Source: Rikenellaceae bacterium
GTDB lineage: Bacteria; Bacteroidota; Bacteroidia; Bacteroidales; UBA932
Assembly: GCA_900769905.1 (NCBI GenBank)
Contig: CAAGIL010000070.1
Span: 1 to 60,094, forward strand
Length of the DNA: 60,094 nucleotides
Direction: 5' to 3'
Below are positions 36,166 to 45,127 of this stretch, piece after piece. A program made the translations under genes and the position numbers. The notes under the pieces were generated by a model, which did no database searches, was not told the origin of the DNA, and saw only the letters and a list, made by a program, of their open reading frames with translations. Each line of letters starts with the position of its first letter. Position 1 is the first letter of the stretch.

Positions 36166-37167
36166 TTATGCTATTTCCTCCTGCAGTGCCTTCCAGAGCA
36201 CATTCTTAAGTTCCTCGATGCCTTGGGTGGTGCTGGATGAGATGAATACGTGAGGAATTTTCCTCGGCAGGTGTGGGGCTATTTCCTTCTCTATTGACTT
36301 GTCGATGAGGTCGCATTTGGTGATGGCGAGCACCCTCTGCTTGGTGAGCAGCTCGGGGTTGTAGAGCTTGAGCTCGTTGAGCAGGGTCCTGTATGCCCCG
36401 AGTATGTCGTCTTCCTCCACGCTCACCATAAAGAGCAGCACCGAGTTGCGCTCAATGTGGCGCAGGAACCTTATGCCTATGCCCTTGCCCTCGTGGGCAC
36501 CTTCGATGATTCCCGGTATGTCCGCCATCACAAAGGACTTGCCGTCGTGGTAGCTCACTATGCCGAGGTTGGGCTCAAGGGTAGTGAACGCATAGGACGC
36601 GATTTTCGGCTTTGCGGCCGTGACCGTGCTGAGCAGGGTGGATTTGCCCGCGTTCGGGAAGCCTACCAGACCTACGTCCGCAAGCAGTTTGAGTTCAAGA
36701 ATATATATGCCTTCTTCCCCCTCCTCGCCCGGTTGTGCGAAGCGCGGGGTCTGGAGGGTTGCCGTCTTGAAGTTGCTGTTGCCCAGGCCGCCTCTTCCTC
36801 CCTTGCAGAGTATCCTTTCCTCCCCTGCCTCGAGCATCTCGAACAGGGTTTCGCCGGTCTCAGCATTCTTGGCAACGGTGCCCACGGGCACATCCAGGTA
36901 TATGTCCTGGCCGTTCTTGCCCTTGCAGTTTGCCGCTCCTCCCTTCTCGCCGTCATCGGCCTTGATGTGCTTGCGGTACTTCAGGTGGATCAGGGTCCAG
37001 AACTGCGGGTTGGCGCGGAGTATGATGTGGCCTCCCCTGCCCCCGTCTCCCCCGTCAGGGCCTCCCTTCGGGATGTACTTTGCCCTGTGGAGATGCACTG
37101 AACCTGCCCCTCCGTGACCGGATGCGCAGTATATCTTTACGTAGTCTATGAAATTGCTGTCTGGCAT
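36166..37167 (-). CDS. obg: Obg-family GTPase (ribosome assembly, stress)
   Basis: 333 aa. The glycine-rich Obg fold (about 1-158) with KYIPKGGPDGGDGGRGG and GKGGRGGLGNSNF-like phrases precedes the G domain: G1 GFPNAGKSTLL, G3 ADIPGIIEGA, G4 TKCD, G5 SSS. A C-terminal OCT domain is absent, as in many Bacteroidota. Essential 50S-associated GTPase. First gene of a unit with the PAP2 phosphatase. Confidence 0.96.
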   Translation of the reverse strand: MPDSNFIDYVKIYCASGHGGAGSVHLHRAKYIPKGGPDGGDGGRGGHIILRANPQFWTLIHLKYRKHIKADDGEKGGAANCKGKNGQDIYLDVPVGTVAKNAETGETLFEMLEAGEERILCKGGRGGLGNSNFKTATLQTPRFAQPGEEGEEGIYILELKLLADVGLVGFPNAGKSTLLSTVTAAKPKIASYAFTTLEPNLGIVSYHDGKSFVMADIPGIIEGAHEGKGIGIRFLRHIERNSVLLFMVSVEEDDILGAYRTLLNELKLYNPELLTKQRVLAITKCDLIDKSIEKEIAPHLPRKIPHVFISSSTTQGIEELKNVLWKALQEEIA

Positions 37168-37520
37168 ACTTTATTACTGTTGAACTTGCAAAGATAGTGA
37201 ATCTTTTCGAGCTTTAAAGGCCGGTCAGTCATTTTTGTCCTTCTGCGGTGTAACGGAAGCTGTACAGAAAGGCAAAGGAACAATTTGGTGCCATGGCTGC
37301 GATGCGGTCATCAACTGCGCCGGCACTACCGATATGTCCCTGCCTCGACTGGAGGATTACCTGCCCGTCAAATGTATATATGCCGTACTCGCCTTCTGGG
37401 ATTCCTGGCTCTCCCGGCAATGATTCTGGCGTTTCCTGAGCTGCGATGCAACGCGGGAAGCGGGAAGTTCATCTTTAATCCGACAAAACTTGAGTAGATT
37501 ATTAATGAGTATTGTGCTAT
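37168..37520. other. 353-bp intergenic region between obg and the lipoprotein gene
   Basis: Holds the promoter of obg on the left and of the lipoprotein on the right. A minus-strand frame of about 80 codons (37229-37480) with no ATG start is present but not convincing. AAACTTGAGT at 37486-37495 is a partial copy of the shared 18-bp motif. Confidence 0.4.
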
Positions 37521-37952
37521 ATGAGAAAAACTTTTCTTAAGCTCGCGCTTGCGGGCATCTGTCTTGCCGGTGCCATTTCCTGCAGCAAGGATGACTCAGC
37601 ATTCATAAGTATCAACACCACTGACTACGTCGTCGATTCCAGGGGCGGAGAACTTACCATACCTGTCACCTCCACGGGCGTAAGTGACGTCATCGTCGAG
37701 ATGGAATATGCGTCCCGTTGGGTTACGGACCCTGCAACGGGTGACAAAATCCCTGTGGAACCGTGGATTACCGTGTCCAGGATCATCGAGAAATACCCCC
37801 AGACCAAGGCTCTGCCGACCAAGCACTCCGCAATCGTGCTTGACATAGCCCCGAACGTGGTCCAGGCGCAGCGTGAAGCTACAATCGAGGTCAAATCCTT
37901 CAATGTCAGCGAAACTGTACGCATCATCCAGGCCAACCCGCTGAAGCGTTAG
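37521..37952 (+). CDS. BACON-type lipoprotein
   Basis: 143 aa. Lipoprotein signal peptide with lipobox LAGAISC (lipidated Cys near residue 21), then one Ig-like domain resembling BACON: FISINTTDYVVDSRGGELTI, the central WITVSRII and a terminal VSETVRIIQANP. BACON domains occur in secreted Bacteroidota proteins, often mucin- or glycan-related. Here it is alone, with no partner enzyme. The ATG at 37521 is used instead of a TTG at 37512. Confidence 0.75.
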   Translation: MRKTFLKLALAGICLAGAISCSKDDSAFISINTTDYVVDSRGGELTIPVTSTGVSDVIVEMEYASRWVTDPATGDKIPVEPWITVSRIIEKYPQTKALPTKHSAIVLDIAPNVVQAQREATIEVKSFNVSETVRIIQANPLKR

Positions 37953-37986
37953 TCTTTACAAATCCATTGTAACTTACGATACTCCC

Positions 37987-38865
37987 CTACTGTTCCCTGT
38001 ATTCAGTTGGGGAGAGTCCTGTGTGGCGCTTGAAGTAGCTGTAGAACTCGGCGTGGCTGTCGAAATTCAATTCGTATGCTATCTGCTTGACATTCATACT
38101 GGTATGCTTCAAATAGAACTTGGCTTCCAGGATAATGTAATTGGATATCCATTCCACTGCCGACTTGCCGCTCGCCTTTTTGACGGCGGCAGAAAGGTAT
38201 TTCGGGGTCAGGCCAAGTTTCCCGGCGTAAAAATGCAGTTCGCGTTGTTCGATGTGGTGTCGTGCCACAAGAGATACAAACTCTTCTGTCAGTCGGCTGC
38301 TGCGTGACTCGCTCTTGAGCGGGGCCTCCTCCAAGTCCTCCCATATATGGTTCATCTCTATGGTCAGGGATTTCAGCAGCAGCCCCAGACTGCGGGAAGT
38401 AGTTGGATGCTGAAGGAATATAATGGCTCCTATGATGTCACGGAAGCGGTGAATCAGCACCCTATATTTCAGGTCCGGGCGCACCAGGCGGTTGCGGTAG
38501 GTGATCTGCGCCTGCGCATAGTCAAACTCCATCAAGTGCAGCATTCTGTCGGAAATCGCCATTAACCTGAGTTTGGCATTCTCGTCTTCCCTGCTCTTCG
38601 ACAAACTCACAATGTCCCAGGGAAGGCTGATTGCGAAACAGTCCTTGCTGATTATGTATGAATCCATTCCAATGCACAACTTGAACTCCCCTTCCAGACA
38701 GTATGCGCAAACAAGTCCCCCTATTCTGCAGGGATAGGAGAGCCTGGATTCATATCCCGCCGGCATAGGGATGTCCAAGATGAAGAAGTCATCGTCGTAG
38801 GCTATTGTCGGACAGGAAGGAAAACTGTCCGAAATATCTTTTATTGAAAGTGTTTTTGCTGCCAT
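37987..38865 (-). CDS. AraC-family transcriptional regulator
   Basis: 292 aa from the ATG at 38865. A variable N-terminal sensing domain (about 1-185) is followed by a C-terminal AraC HTH domain with two helix-turn-helices: FYAGKLGLTPKYLSAAVKKA and VKQIAYELNFDSHAEFYSYF, then KRHTGLSPTEYREQ. It is divergent from the acyl-CoA ligase (123 bp between starts), so it may control that gene. A second, related AraC gene is at 55.8 kb. Effector unknown. Confidence 0.9.
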   Translation of the reverse strand: MAAKTLSIKDISDSFPSCPTIAYDDDFFILDIPMPAGYESRLSYPCRIGGLVCAYCLEGEFKLCIGMDSYIISKDCFAISLPWDIVSLSKSREDENAKLRLMAISDRMLHLMEFDYAQAQITYRNRLVRPDLKYRVLIHRFRDIIGAIIFLQHPTTSRSLGLLLKSLTIEMNHIWEDLEEAPLKSESRSSRLTEEFVSLVARHHIEQRELHFYAGKLGLTPKYLSAAVKKASGKSAVEWISNYIILEAKFYLKHTSMNVKQIAYELNFDSHAEFYSYFKRHTGLSPTEYREQ

Positions 38866-38903
38866 AATAAGCAATAATTTATAGTAAATTAAGGTTATTT
38901 CAG

Positions 38904-38911
38904 CAAATATA
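38904..38911 (-). promoter_or_regulatory. Promoter -7 box for the AraC regulator
   Basis: Minus strand TATATTTG, 38 nt upstream of the ATG at 38865. Divergent from the box at 38959-38966. Confidence 0.45.
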
Positions 38912-38958
38912 AGTGATTAATCGGCAAAAATGAATATCTCAAAGCAAAGTCATTTATT

Positions 38959-38966
38959 TATTTTTG
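38959..38966 (+). promoter_or_regulatory. Promoter -7 box for the acyl-CoA ligase
   Basis: TATTTTTG, 21 nt before the ATG at 38988. No good -33 box, which would fit an activator-dependent promoter under the divergent AraC protein. Confidence 0.45.
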
Positions 38967-38987
38967 CATATATTTATACTTAATGAT

Positions 38988-40628
38988 ATGCAACACTATC
39001 TTGAAAGACTGCAAAAGCAGATGGCTACCAACTGGGATGGCCTCGCCCTGTGCGATTATCGCGGTGACTCATTCACTTTCGGCCAGACCGCAACGGAGAT
39101 GGCCAGGTTTCATGTACTCTTTGACTCACTCGGAATCAAAAAAGGAGACAGAATTGCCATCTGTGCCAGAAATCAGGCCCGCTGGGGCGTGGTTTTTCTG
39201 GCAATCAACACTTATGAAGCCATCGTGGTACCTATACTTGCGGACTTTACGCCTGAAGCTGTAATGAAGCTCGTGAACCATTCAGGAAGCATTATCCTCT
39301 TCACAGACAAGGATAAAGCCTCCAAACTTGAAATTGCGCAGATGCCAGAGGTAAAACTGGTGTTGAACGTATCCGACTTCACGGCCCTGTATGTGGATCC
39401 GGCATTCGGGGCTGCTTATGCACAGTGGGATGAGTCCTATAAAGCGAAGTACCCGGATGGTTTCTCCATAGCAGATGTTCGCTATCCTACCGACAACGCC
39501 CGGGACATTGCCGTAATCAATTACACCTCAGGTTCTACAGGAGATCCTAAGGGTGTGATGCTCAGATACGAATGTTTCTCCGCCAATACGGAATACGGCC
39601 ACCGCCAGGAGCCGTCCTACCCAAGCGACAAGCTCCTTTCCGTGCTTCCAATGGCCCACATTTTCGGAATGTCCTTCGAAATGATTTATCCGCTTTGCGG
39701 CGGCACCGCCGTCTATTATCTTGGCAAAGCGCCTGCTCCGTCAATACTGATGCAAGCACTGAAAGAAATCAGGCCTTACCATTTTACGGCTGTTCCTATG
39801 GTCTATGAGAAGATATACAACTCCACAATCAAGCCGAAACTCGACAAGCCTCTGATGAAGGTACTTACCAAAATCCCCGGCATCAGAAGAATCATCTATA
39901 ACAAGGTCAGGGAGAGTTTTGACGAATCCTTTGGCGGCAAAATCCAGGTTTACATTATGGGTGGCGCAGCAATTAACCCGGAGGTCGAGGACTTTTTCAG
40001 GAAGATAAGGCTTCATTTCACCGTAGGTTACGGAATGACGGAATCGGCCCCGCTCATAGGCTATGCAAAATGGAACACCTTCGCCCTTCGTTCCTGCGGC
40101 AGGGCAATGGATTTTGTGCAAGTGCGCGTGGATTCGTGCGATCCGGAGAAGGTCGTGGGCGAAATCCAGGTCAAGGGAATCAACATCTTCAGCGGATACT
40201 ACAGGAATGAAGCGGCCACCAAAGCGGCGTTCACCGAGGATGGCTGGTTCAAAACAGGAGACCTGGGAACCATAGACAAGCAGGGCAACATTTACCTCAA
40301 GGGAAGGTGCAAGAACCTTCTGCTCTCCTCCAACGGCCAGAACATTTACCCTGAGGAGATAGAACCAATCATATGCGAGCAGCCGTATGTGCAGGAATCT
40401 GTTGTCGTGCAGCGCGGCGACAAACTGGTAGCGCTGGTGTACCTGGATCAGGATGCGGTGAGAAAGGACGGGCTTACCCGGGAGGATTTGGCGGAGCTGG
40501 CGATGACAATTATGAACGGGGCGAACAGGCGTTTGCCGAAGTACAGCGCTCTCTCCAAAGTGGAGTTTATGGACGAACCTTTCATCAAGTCCGCGAAAAT
40601 GTCGATAAAGAGATATCTTTACAAATAG
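38988..40628 (+). CDS. Long-chain fatty acid-CoA ligase / AMP-forming acyl synthetase
   Basis: 546 aa ANL-superfamily enzyme. Motifs: P-loop YTSGSTGDPKGVML, GYGMTESAPLI, the hinge/AMP-binding GWFKTGDLGTIDKQG and the C-terminal catalytic lysine region near KSAKMSIKRY. Activates a fatty acid (or aryl acid) with ATP and CoA. The AraC regulator next door and a possible role in membrane-lipid acylation are inferred. ATG at 38988; an in-frame TTG at 38964 overlaps the promoter and is rejected. Confidence 0.9.
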   Translation: MQHYLERLQKQMATNWDGLALCDYRGDSFTFGQTATEMARFHVLFDSLGIKKGDRIAICARNQARWGVVFLAINTYEAIVVPILADFTPEAVMKLVNHSGSIILFTDKDKASKLEIAQMPEVKLVLNVSDFTALYVDPAFGAAYAQWDESYKAKYPDGFSIADVRYPTDNARDIAVINYTSGSTGDPKGVMLRYECFSANTEYGHRQEPSYPSDKLLSVLPMAHIFGMSFEMIYPLCGGTAVYYLGKAPAPSILMQALKEIRPYHFTAVPMVYEKIYNSTIKPKLDKPLMKVLTKIPGIRRIIYNKVRESFDESFGGKIQVYIMGGAAINPEVEDFFRKIRLHFTVGYGMTESAPLIGYAKWNTFALRSCGRAMDFVQVRVDSCDPEKVVGEIQVKGINIFSGYYRNEAATKAAFTEDGWFKTGDLGTIDKQGNIYLKGRCKNLLLSSNGQNIYPEEIEPIICEQPYVQESVVVQRGDKLVALVYLDQDAVRKDGLTREDLAELAMTIMNGANRRLPKYSALSKVEFMDEPFIKSAKMSIKRYLYK

Positions 40629-40631
40629 AAC

Positions 40632-41246
40632 TTACAGCTCCGCTTCAATCGCATCCCTGAGCGAGGAACCCTGGACGAAGTCTATTGCTCGAAGTCCCAC
40701 GGCGCGGGCGCCGGCGGTATTGCGGGGCGAATCGTCCAGAAAGAGCAGTTCATCAGTGCTCAGACCGGTCTCCGAAATAGCCTTAAGGAAAATCTCGGGG
40801 CCCGGTTTGAGCATTTTCATCGAGCTGGAAATAAAGAGCTTGTCAAAGAAATCATCCAGACCTATGCCGGCCCTGCTGAAGTCCCCGCTGCAGATCCTCA
40901 TCATTATGGGATTATTGTTGCTGAGCATATAAATCCTGTATCCGCGTTCCTTCAGGCTCCTGAGATACTCCCCTGTCTGGAGGCTTGGACCGTCGTAGAA
41001 ACTCTTCATACAGGCATCTATGTCCTCCCTGCGTGTGCCCTCATAGCACTGGGACAGCGCGAAGTCGTAGAACTCATCCTCGCTCACCTTGCCGCTCTCC
41101 ATATCGCCGTAAATGCCTTTCTGGTGGCAGGGGTCGAGATAGTCCCTGATGTTCTTGAATCCCAGTTTGAGGAACGAAGCCACGCAACGTTCGTAATCGA
41201 GGTCTATGAGCACTCCGCCCATATCGAAGATGATTCCTTTGATCAT
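40632..41246 (-). CDS. HAD-family hydrolase
   Basis: 204 aa. HAD motif I FDMGGVLIDLD, motif II LSNNNPI, motif III Lys in KMLKPGPEIF and motif IV FLDDSPRN, with a helical cap after motif I (subfamily IA, YihX-like). Acts on a small phosphorylated sugar or metabolite; substrate unknown. It follows the MerR regulator gene by 10 bp on the same strand, so it may be co-transcribed and regulated with it. Confidence 0.87.
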   Translation of the reverse strand: MIKGIIFDMGGVLIDLDYERCVASFLKLGFKNIRDYLDPCHQKGIYGDMESGKVSEDEFYDFALSQCYEGTRREDIDACMKSFYDGPSLQTGEYLRSLKERGYRIYMLSNNNPIMMRICSGDFSRAGIGLDDFFDKLFISSSMKMLKPGPEIFLKAISETGLSTDELLFLDDSPRNTAGARAVGLRAIDFVQGSSLRDAIEAEL

Positions 41247-41256
41247 TATTGTTCTT

Positions 41257-42075
41257 TTATTCTACCGGTATCTGAATTATGGTCAGCCACTCCTGCGGGT
41301 CCTGGCGGTTCCAGATTCCGTCCACGTAGCTGGCCCTCGGTTGGCCTGCAACTTTCAGGCCGCGCTGCTCAATAATCGAAAAGAGCTCCACATAGGACTC
41401 GTACAGAGTGTCGTAAGGGCCGTAATGCTTCATGCAGATTGCCTTCTCCACGGCAGGAAGTTCCTTGAACTTGATGATGTCCGAATCCTGGCAGGCCTTT
41501 TCCACCTGCTCGCAGTATTCTATGTCCACGTTGGTCGGGCTGTACTCTCCGTGTTCCACGGTAAAGCAGTATCCGGGCTGGCTGCACACGCAGCCGAGTC
41601 TTGCCATTTCCGGGCCTATGACCTCGCAGCACATACGTCCGACTGCATTGTAATCGGGAATTATTTCCCTGTGGGAGGCGACAGTGATTGCCGCCAATGA
41701 CTCGTAATAAACCTTTTCCATTGTCTTTTCTTTTGCCTGTGAATCCAGAAGACTGCTCAGGATATCCAGCCTGCGCTGCATCCTTGCCAAATCCTCCTGC
41801 GTTTCGCAGAGCTTCTGACGGAGTGACGCCTCGTCCGGCATCCCTCCCTCATCAAGGTAGTCCCTGATTTCTCCGAGACTGTATCCCAGTTCCTTGAGAC
41901 GCTTGATGTTGCCCATAGTCTGCATCTGCGCAGCCGTGTAGTACCTGTATCCGGTCCACCTGTCCGTCTCCCCCGGCGCGAGAAGACCTATCTTCTCGTA
42001 ATGGCGGAGGGTCTTGACAGTCACCATACACAGCCTTGAGAATTCACCGATTTTAAATTTCAGTTTTGTTTCCAT
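41257..42075 (-). CDS. MerR-family transcriptional regulator with GyrI-like effector domain
   Basis: 272 aa. N-terminal winged helix (KIGEFSRLCMVTVKTLRHYE and DRWTGYRYYTAAQMQTMGNI), a coiled-coil dimer helix (about 80-120) and a C-terminal GyrI/BmrR-like ligand domain (about 125-272), with VEKAICMKHYGPYDTLYES. Family members bind drugs or cationic compounds and activate over-long promoters by DNA untwisting. Its own promoter (42102-42147) has that feature, so it probably autoregulates and drives the HAD gene downstream. Confidence 0.9.
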   Translation of the reverse strand: METKLKFKIGEFSRLCMVTVKTLRHYEKIGLLAPGETDRWTGYRYYTAAQMQTMGNIKRLKELGYSLGEIRDYLDEGGMPDEASLRQKLCETQEDLARMQRRLDILSSLLDSQAKEKTMEKVYYESLAAITVASHREIIPDYNAVGRMCCEVIGPEMARLGCVCSQPGYCFTVEHGEYSPTNVDIEYCEQVEKACQDSDIIKFKELPAVEKAICMKHYGPYDTLYESYVELFSIIEQRGLKVAGQPRASYVDGIWNRQDPQEWLTIIQIPVE

Positions 42076-42101
42076 TGTTCGCGCGAATGATAATGTGGGC
42101 G

Positions 42102-42146
42102 CAAAGATATACAAGGACCTAAGGTACGAGTCAAGACCTCAGGCAA
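42102..42146 (-). promoter_or_regulatory. Over-long promoter with central ACCTTAGGT palindrome, probable MerR operator
   Basis: On the minus strand TTGAC is followed after about 22 bp by TATCTTTG (42102-42109), 2-3 bp more than the spacers of 19-20 seen elsewhere in this window. The 9-bp palindrome ACCTTAGGT (42117-42125) sits in the spacer. This is the layout recognised by MerR regulators, and the gene it drives is a MerR gene. Confidence 0.55.
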
Positions 42147-42171
42147 AAAAAATATGATTTCGGGCAAAAAA

Positions 42172-44028
42172 TCAATCTATTTTCCTCACTTCCTCCACAC
42201 TTTCGATCTTCCTGATGGAAGCCAGGGCATTGTTGAACTCCACTGCCGAATGCACGGCGAAGTCTATGGTGCAGTTGAAGATGTTGTCATCTATCCTTAT
42301 GGAAAGGTTGCCCATCGAAAGCCTGTGATCCTCCACGATGCAGTCTATGATGTCGCGCAGGAGGTGGTAGCGGTCCACGGCGGTGATGTGTATCTTCACC
42401 GGGTAGAGCACGTTGGGAAGGGCTTTGAAGTCGTCAATCGCCACGATCTTGTGTCCGTGTTCGGAAGCGGCACGTATCGCGTCAGGACAGTTGCGTATGT
42501 GCAGGGAAATGTGGTCGCCGTCGTCGAAACCTATCAGCTCGCTGCTCTCGGGCAGAGGGTGGCAGTGGGGACAGAGTATGTACGGGGAGTGAGGCAGGCT
42601 CCTGAGGTAGCTCTTGATGTACTTCCTGGCTTTGTAGGTGACCACGGAATTGAACCACTCCGGCTGCGGGTGCATGGTCGGGTCGGTGCCGATCAGGACG
42701 CTGTCGCCCCTGGAAAGCACGGTCTGTATGCTGCACAGGCGGCCGTTGATGCGGGCGTACTTCGCGTGGTCGCCGATTTCCTGCCCCAGTTCGTACGCGA
42801 AGTCCAGGGCGGTTGCCCCCTTTGGCAGGGTAAGCTGGCGCGCGTCGGTCGTGAACACCACCACGTCCTCGTTGAAGAGCGAGTCCCGGATTCCGAGCAT
42901 CATACTCTCCGGGTCCTCGGACAGTTCCTTGAGCACTGCGGTCAAACGCTTGAGCCACTGCTCCTTGCTCTCCATAACGCAGCCGAAATAGGACTGTTCC
43001 CTCATGCTTCTGGAGCTCACGTGGAACTCCTCAATCGAGCCGTGGGGGTTAAGGAGCCTGAAGTGCACCGAACGGTAGCCGTTGGCCTTGGGCTGGGTGA
43101 TGTAGTTCACCAGCGTTCCGCTCTGCTCGCGGTAGATCGATGCCAGCACGGAGTATATCTTCAGCGCCATATCCTTCTCGTCGCGCGTCTTCCAGTCCGG
43201 GTCTCTCATCAGCTCGGGGTCATACAGGGCGCGTATGTAATGCTTGAAAGGCACGTGGTAGAAGTCACAGCCGCGCTCGCGCATCTCCCTGTAGATGGAG
43301 TATGGCTTGCGGTAGCGTATGTCCCAGCTCACTCCCCCGCCGAATACGGGTTCCACCGCCTTTGCCGCCTCGTCCCTGAAGGCCTCCACGGCGTTACGGG
43401 TCCTCTCTCTGTCCTCATCAAGCGCCTGGGCTATGGAATTATACTCGTCGGGATTGAGGAACTGGAATGCCAGGTTCTCGAGCTCTGACTTGACTTTGAA
43501 GAGGCCCAGTCTGCCGGCCAGCGGGGCGAAGAAGAACTGGGTCTCGGAAGCGATCTTCCACTGCTTCTGCATACGCATCGAACCCAGGGTGCGCATATTG
43601 TTGAGACGGTCCGAGAGCTTGAGTATCAGCACTCTGACATCGTCGTGCACGGAGCTGAGTATGTGCTGGAAATTGTCCACCTGCTCCTTGTTCGGCTTGG
43701 TCACGGCACCGACGAGGAAGGCCACGTCATCTCCGAACCTGTCCCTGATGTCTTCAATCGTGTAAGGCGTGTCCTCGACCACGTCGTGAAGAAGGGCTGC
43801 GGCCACTATGGCCGAGTCGTGCTGGCGCATCTCCTCAAGCACTATGAGTGCCACTGCGAGGGGATGCAGTATGTAGGGTGCGCCGCTCTTGCGCTTCTGG
43901 GGCTTGTGGGCCTCTTCCGCCAGGTCGCAGGCATCGTGGACAAGGGCTATGTCCTTGTCCGTAAAGGAGTCAGGTAGGGCTTTGAAGAGCTTTTCCTTGG
44001 CTTGGAGAATCATTTCGTCGTAGTTCAT
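42172..44028 (-). CDS. RelA/SpoT-family (p)ppGpp enzyme, hydrolase domain intact, synthetase domain divergent
   Basis: 618 aa. The HD hydrolase domain has its metal and catalytic residues: His55, His81-Asp82 with Glu85-Asp86 in LLHDVVEDTP, and Asp140 in LSDRLNNMRTL. The synthetase domain keeps KPYSIYREM and NGYRSVH but its catalytic Asp region (family YDxxAxR) reads FYHVPFKHYIR, and the EQIRT-type motif reads EEFHVSSRSM. A TGS domain (about 395-455), a CPHCHPLPES cysteine region and a C-terminal ACT domain follow. This suggests a hydrolase-dominant SpoT-like protein. It has a strong own promoter. Confidence 0.9.
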   Translation of the reverse strand: MNYDEMILQAKEKLFKALPDSFTDKDIALVHDACDLAEEAHKPQKRKSGAPYILHPLAVALIVLEEMRQHDSAIVAAALLHDVVEDTPYTIEDIRDRFGDDVAFLVGAVTKPNKEQVDNFQHILSSVHDDVRVLILKLSDRLNNMRTLGSMRMQKQWKIASETQFFFAPLAGRLGLFKVKSELENLAFQFLNPDEYNSIAQALDEDRERTRNAVEAFRDEAAKAVEPVFGGGVSWDIRYRKPYSIYREMRERGCDFYHVPFKHYIRALYDPELMRDPDWKTRDEKDMALKIYSVLASIYREQSGTLVNYITQPKANGYRSVHFRLLNPHGSIEEFHVSSRSMREQSYFGCVMESKEQWLKRLTAVLKELSEDPESMMLGIRDSLFNEDVVVFTTDARQLTLPKGATALDFAYELGQEIGDHAKYARINGRLCSIQTVLSRGDSVLIGTDPTMHPQPEWFNSVVTYKARKYIKSYLRSLPHSPYILCPHCHPLPESSELIGFDDGDHISLHIRNCPDAIRAASEHGHKIVAIDDFKALPNVLYPVKIHITAVDRYHLLRDIIDCIVEDHRLSMGNLSIRIDDNIFNCTIDFAVHSAVEFNNALASIRKIESVEEVRKID

Positions 44029-44053
44029 ACACTTCCCTTTAACCGATAAAGTC

Positions 44054-44084
44054 CAAATTTAGTCAAACTTGCCGGAAAAGCAAA
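44054..44084 (-). promoter_or_regulatory. Complete promoter for the Rel/Spo gene
   Basis: Minus strand: TTTG (44081-44084), 19-bp spacer, TAAATTTG (44054-44061), about 26 nt before the ATG at 44028. A textbook Bacteroidota promoter in the gap after thiL. Confidence 0.75.
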
Positions 44085-44155
44085 GGAAATCACGTCGTTT
44101 TCTTGTAGCTCTTCACTGCGCAGAAGGTGCACAGCGAACCAATTCCCAGCAGGCC

Positions 44156-45103
44156 TTAGAAATGGCGGAAACCAAGATAATCCTTGTCCGTGCCTTCAAA
44201 GCGCAACTCCTCAGCCGGACCCTCTATGCGTCCTATGACGAAGTGCTTGATTTTCAGCCTTTTCTCCGCTTCGGGGGAAATTGTGAAAAGCAGTTCATAG
44301 TCTTCGCCTCCGCAAAGTGCCAGCTCCAGGGCATCCAGGCCCTTTTCGCTGCAGTAGTCGTGTAAAGCGGAGGATACAGGTATTCTTCTCGTGTCTATGA
44401 CGGCTCCCTTTCCGGAAGCCTTGAGTATGTGTCTGAGGTCGGAAGCCACCCCGTCCGAAATGTCCATCATAGCGTGGACGCCTGGGTCGGCGCAAAGTGC
44501 CAGGCCCTCTGCCATTCGGGGCTCCGGGTGTCTGTGCCTGTCCAGAAGATATGGATTTCCCTCTTCCGAGTCCAGGATGAGCCTGAGGCCTGCCGCCGAG
44601 TCGCCCAGGCAGCCGCTCACGCACACAAGGTCGCCCTCGCAGGCCGAACTGCGCAGTTTGGCCTTGCCCGAAGGGGCTTCACCCAACACCGCCACGTTTA
44701 TGCATACCAGCTCCTTGCTGGCTGTGGTGTCCCCGCCCAGAAGGGGGCAGGAATATTTTTCTGAAATGTCCCTGTAGCCGCGAAGGAACTCGTCCATCCA
44801 TTCCGCGTCCACCTTAGGACTAAGCGCCAGCGACAGGAAGGAGGCCAGCGGCCTCGCTCCCATTGCCGCCAAGTCGCTTAAATTGACAGCTGCGGACTTC
44901 CATCCCAGGTCGTAAGGCGAGATGCCGGAAAGCAGAAAATGGCTCCCCTCCACGAGCATATCTGTGCTCACCAGAGTATCATTGCCGTCTTTCTGGGGAA
45001 GTATGGCACAGTCGTCCCCTATTCCCAGGACCCCTTCCGGCAGACTTATGCCCTGCCGGATACGGTCTATCAATCCGAATTCTCCCAGATCCTTTAGTGT
45101 CAT
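44156..45103 (-). CDS. thiL: Thiamine-monophosphate kinase
   Basis: 315 aa, PurM/ThiL fold. The N-terminus carries GDDCAILP and VLGIGDD (the metal/ATP glycine loop), then LVSTDMLVEGSHF, and later MMDISDGVASDLRHI and CGGEDYELLFT. It phosphorylates thiamine-P to thiamine diphosphate. ATG at 45103 is used; a GTG at 45109 is an alternative. It lies 24 bp after glnN, so it may be co-transcribed with the glutamine synthetase gene. Confidence 0.93.
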   Translation of the reverse strand: MTLKDLGEFGLIDRIRQGISLPEGVLGIGDDCAILPQKDGNDTLVSTDMLVEGSHFLLSGISPYDLGWKSAAVNLSDLAAMGARPLASFLSLALSPKVDAEWMDEFLRGYRDISEKYSCPLLGGDTTASKELVCINVAVLGEAPSGKAKLRSSACEGDLVCVSGCLGDSAAGLRLILDSEEGNPYLLDRHRHPEPRMAEGLALCADPGVHAMMDISDGVASDLRHILKASGKGAVIDTRRIPVSSALHDYCSEKGLDALELALCGGEDYELLFTISPEAEKRLKIKHFVIGRIEGPAEELRFEGTDKDYLGFRHF

Positions 45104-45127
45104 CCGCACTGTCTTTTGGAAATGAAA

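Noticed and set aside
37229..37480. Minus-strand frame of about 80 codons
   Set aside because: No ATG start, no recognisable family, lies in the gap with the lipoprotein promoter. Left as non-coding.
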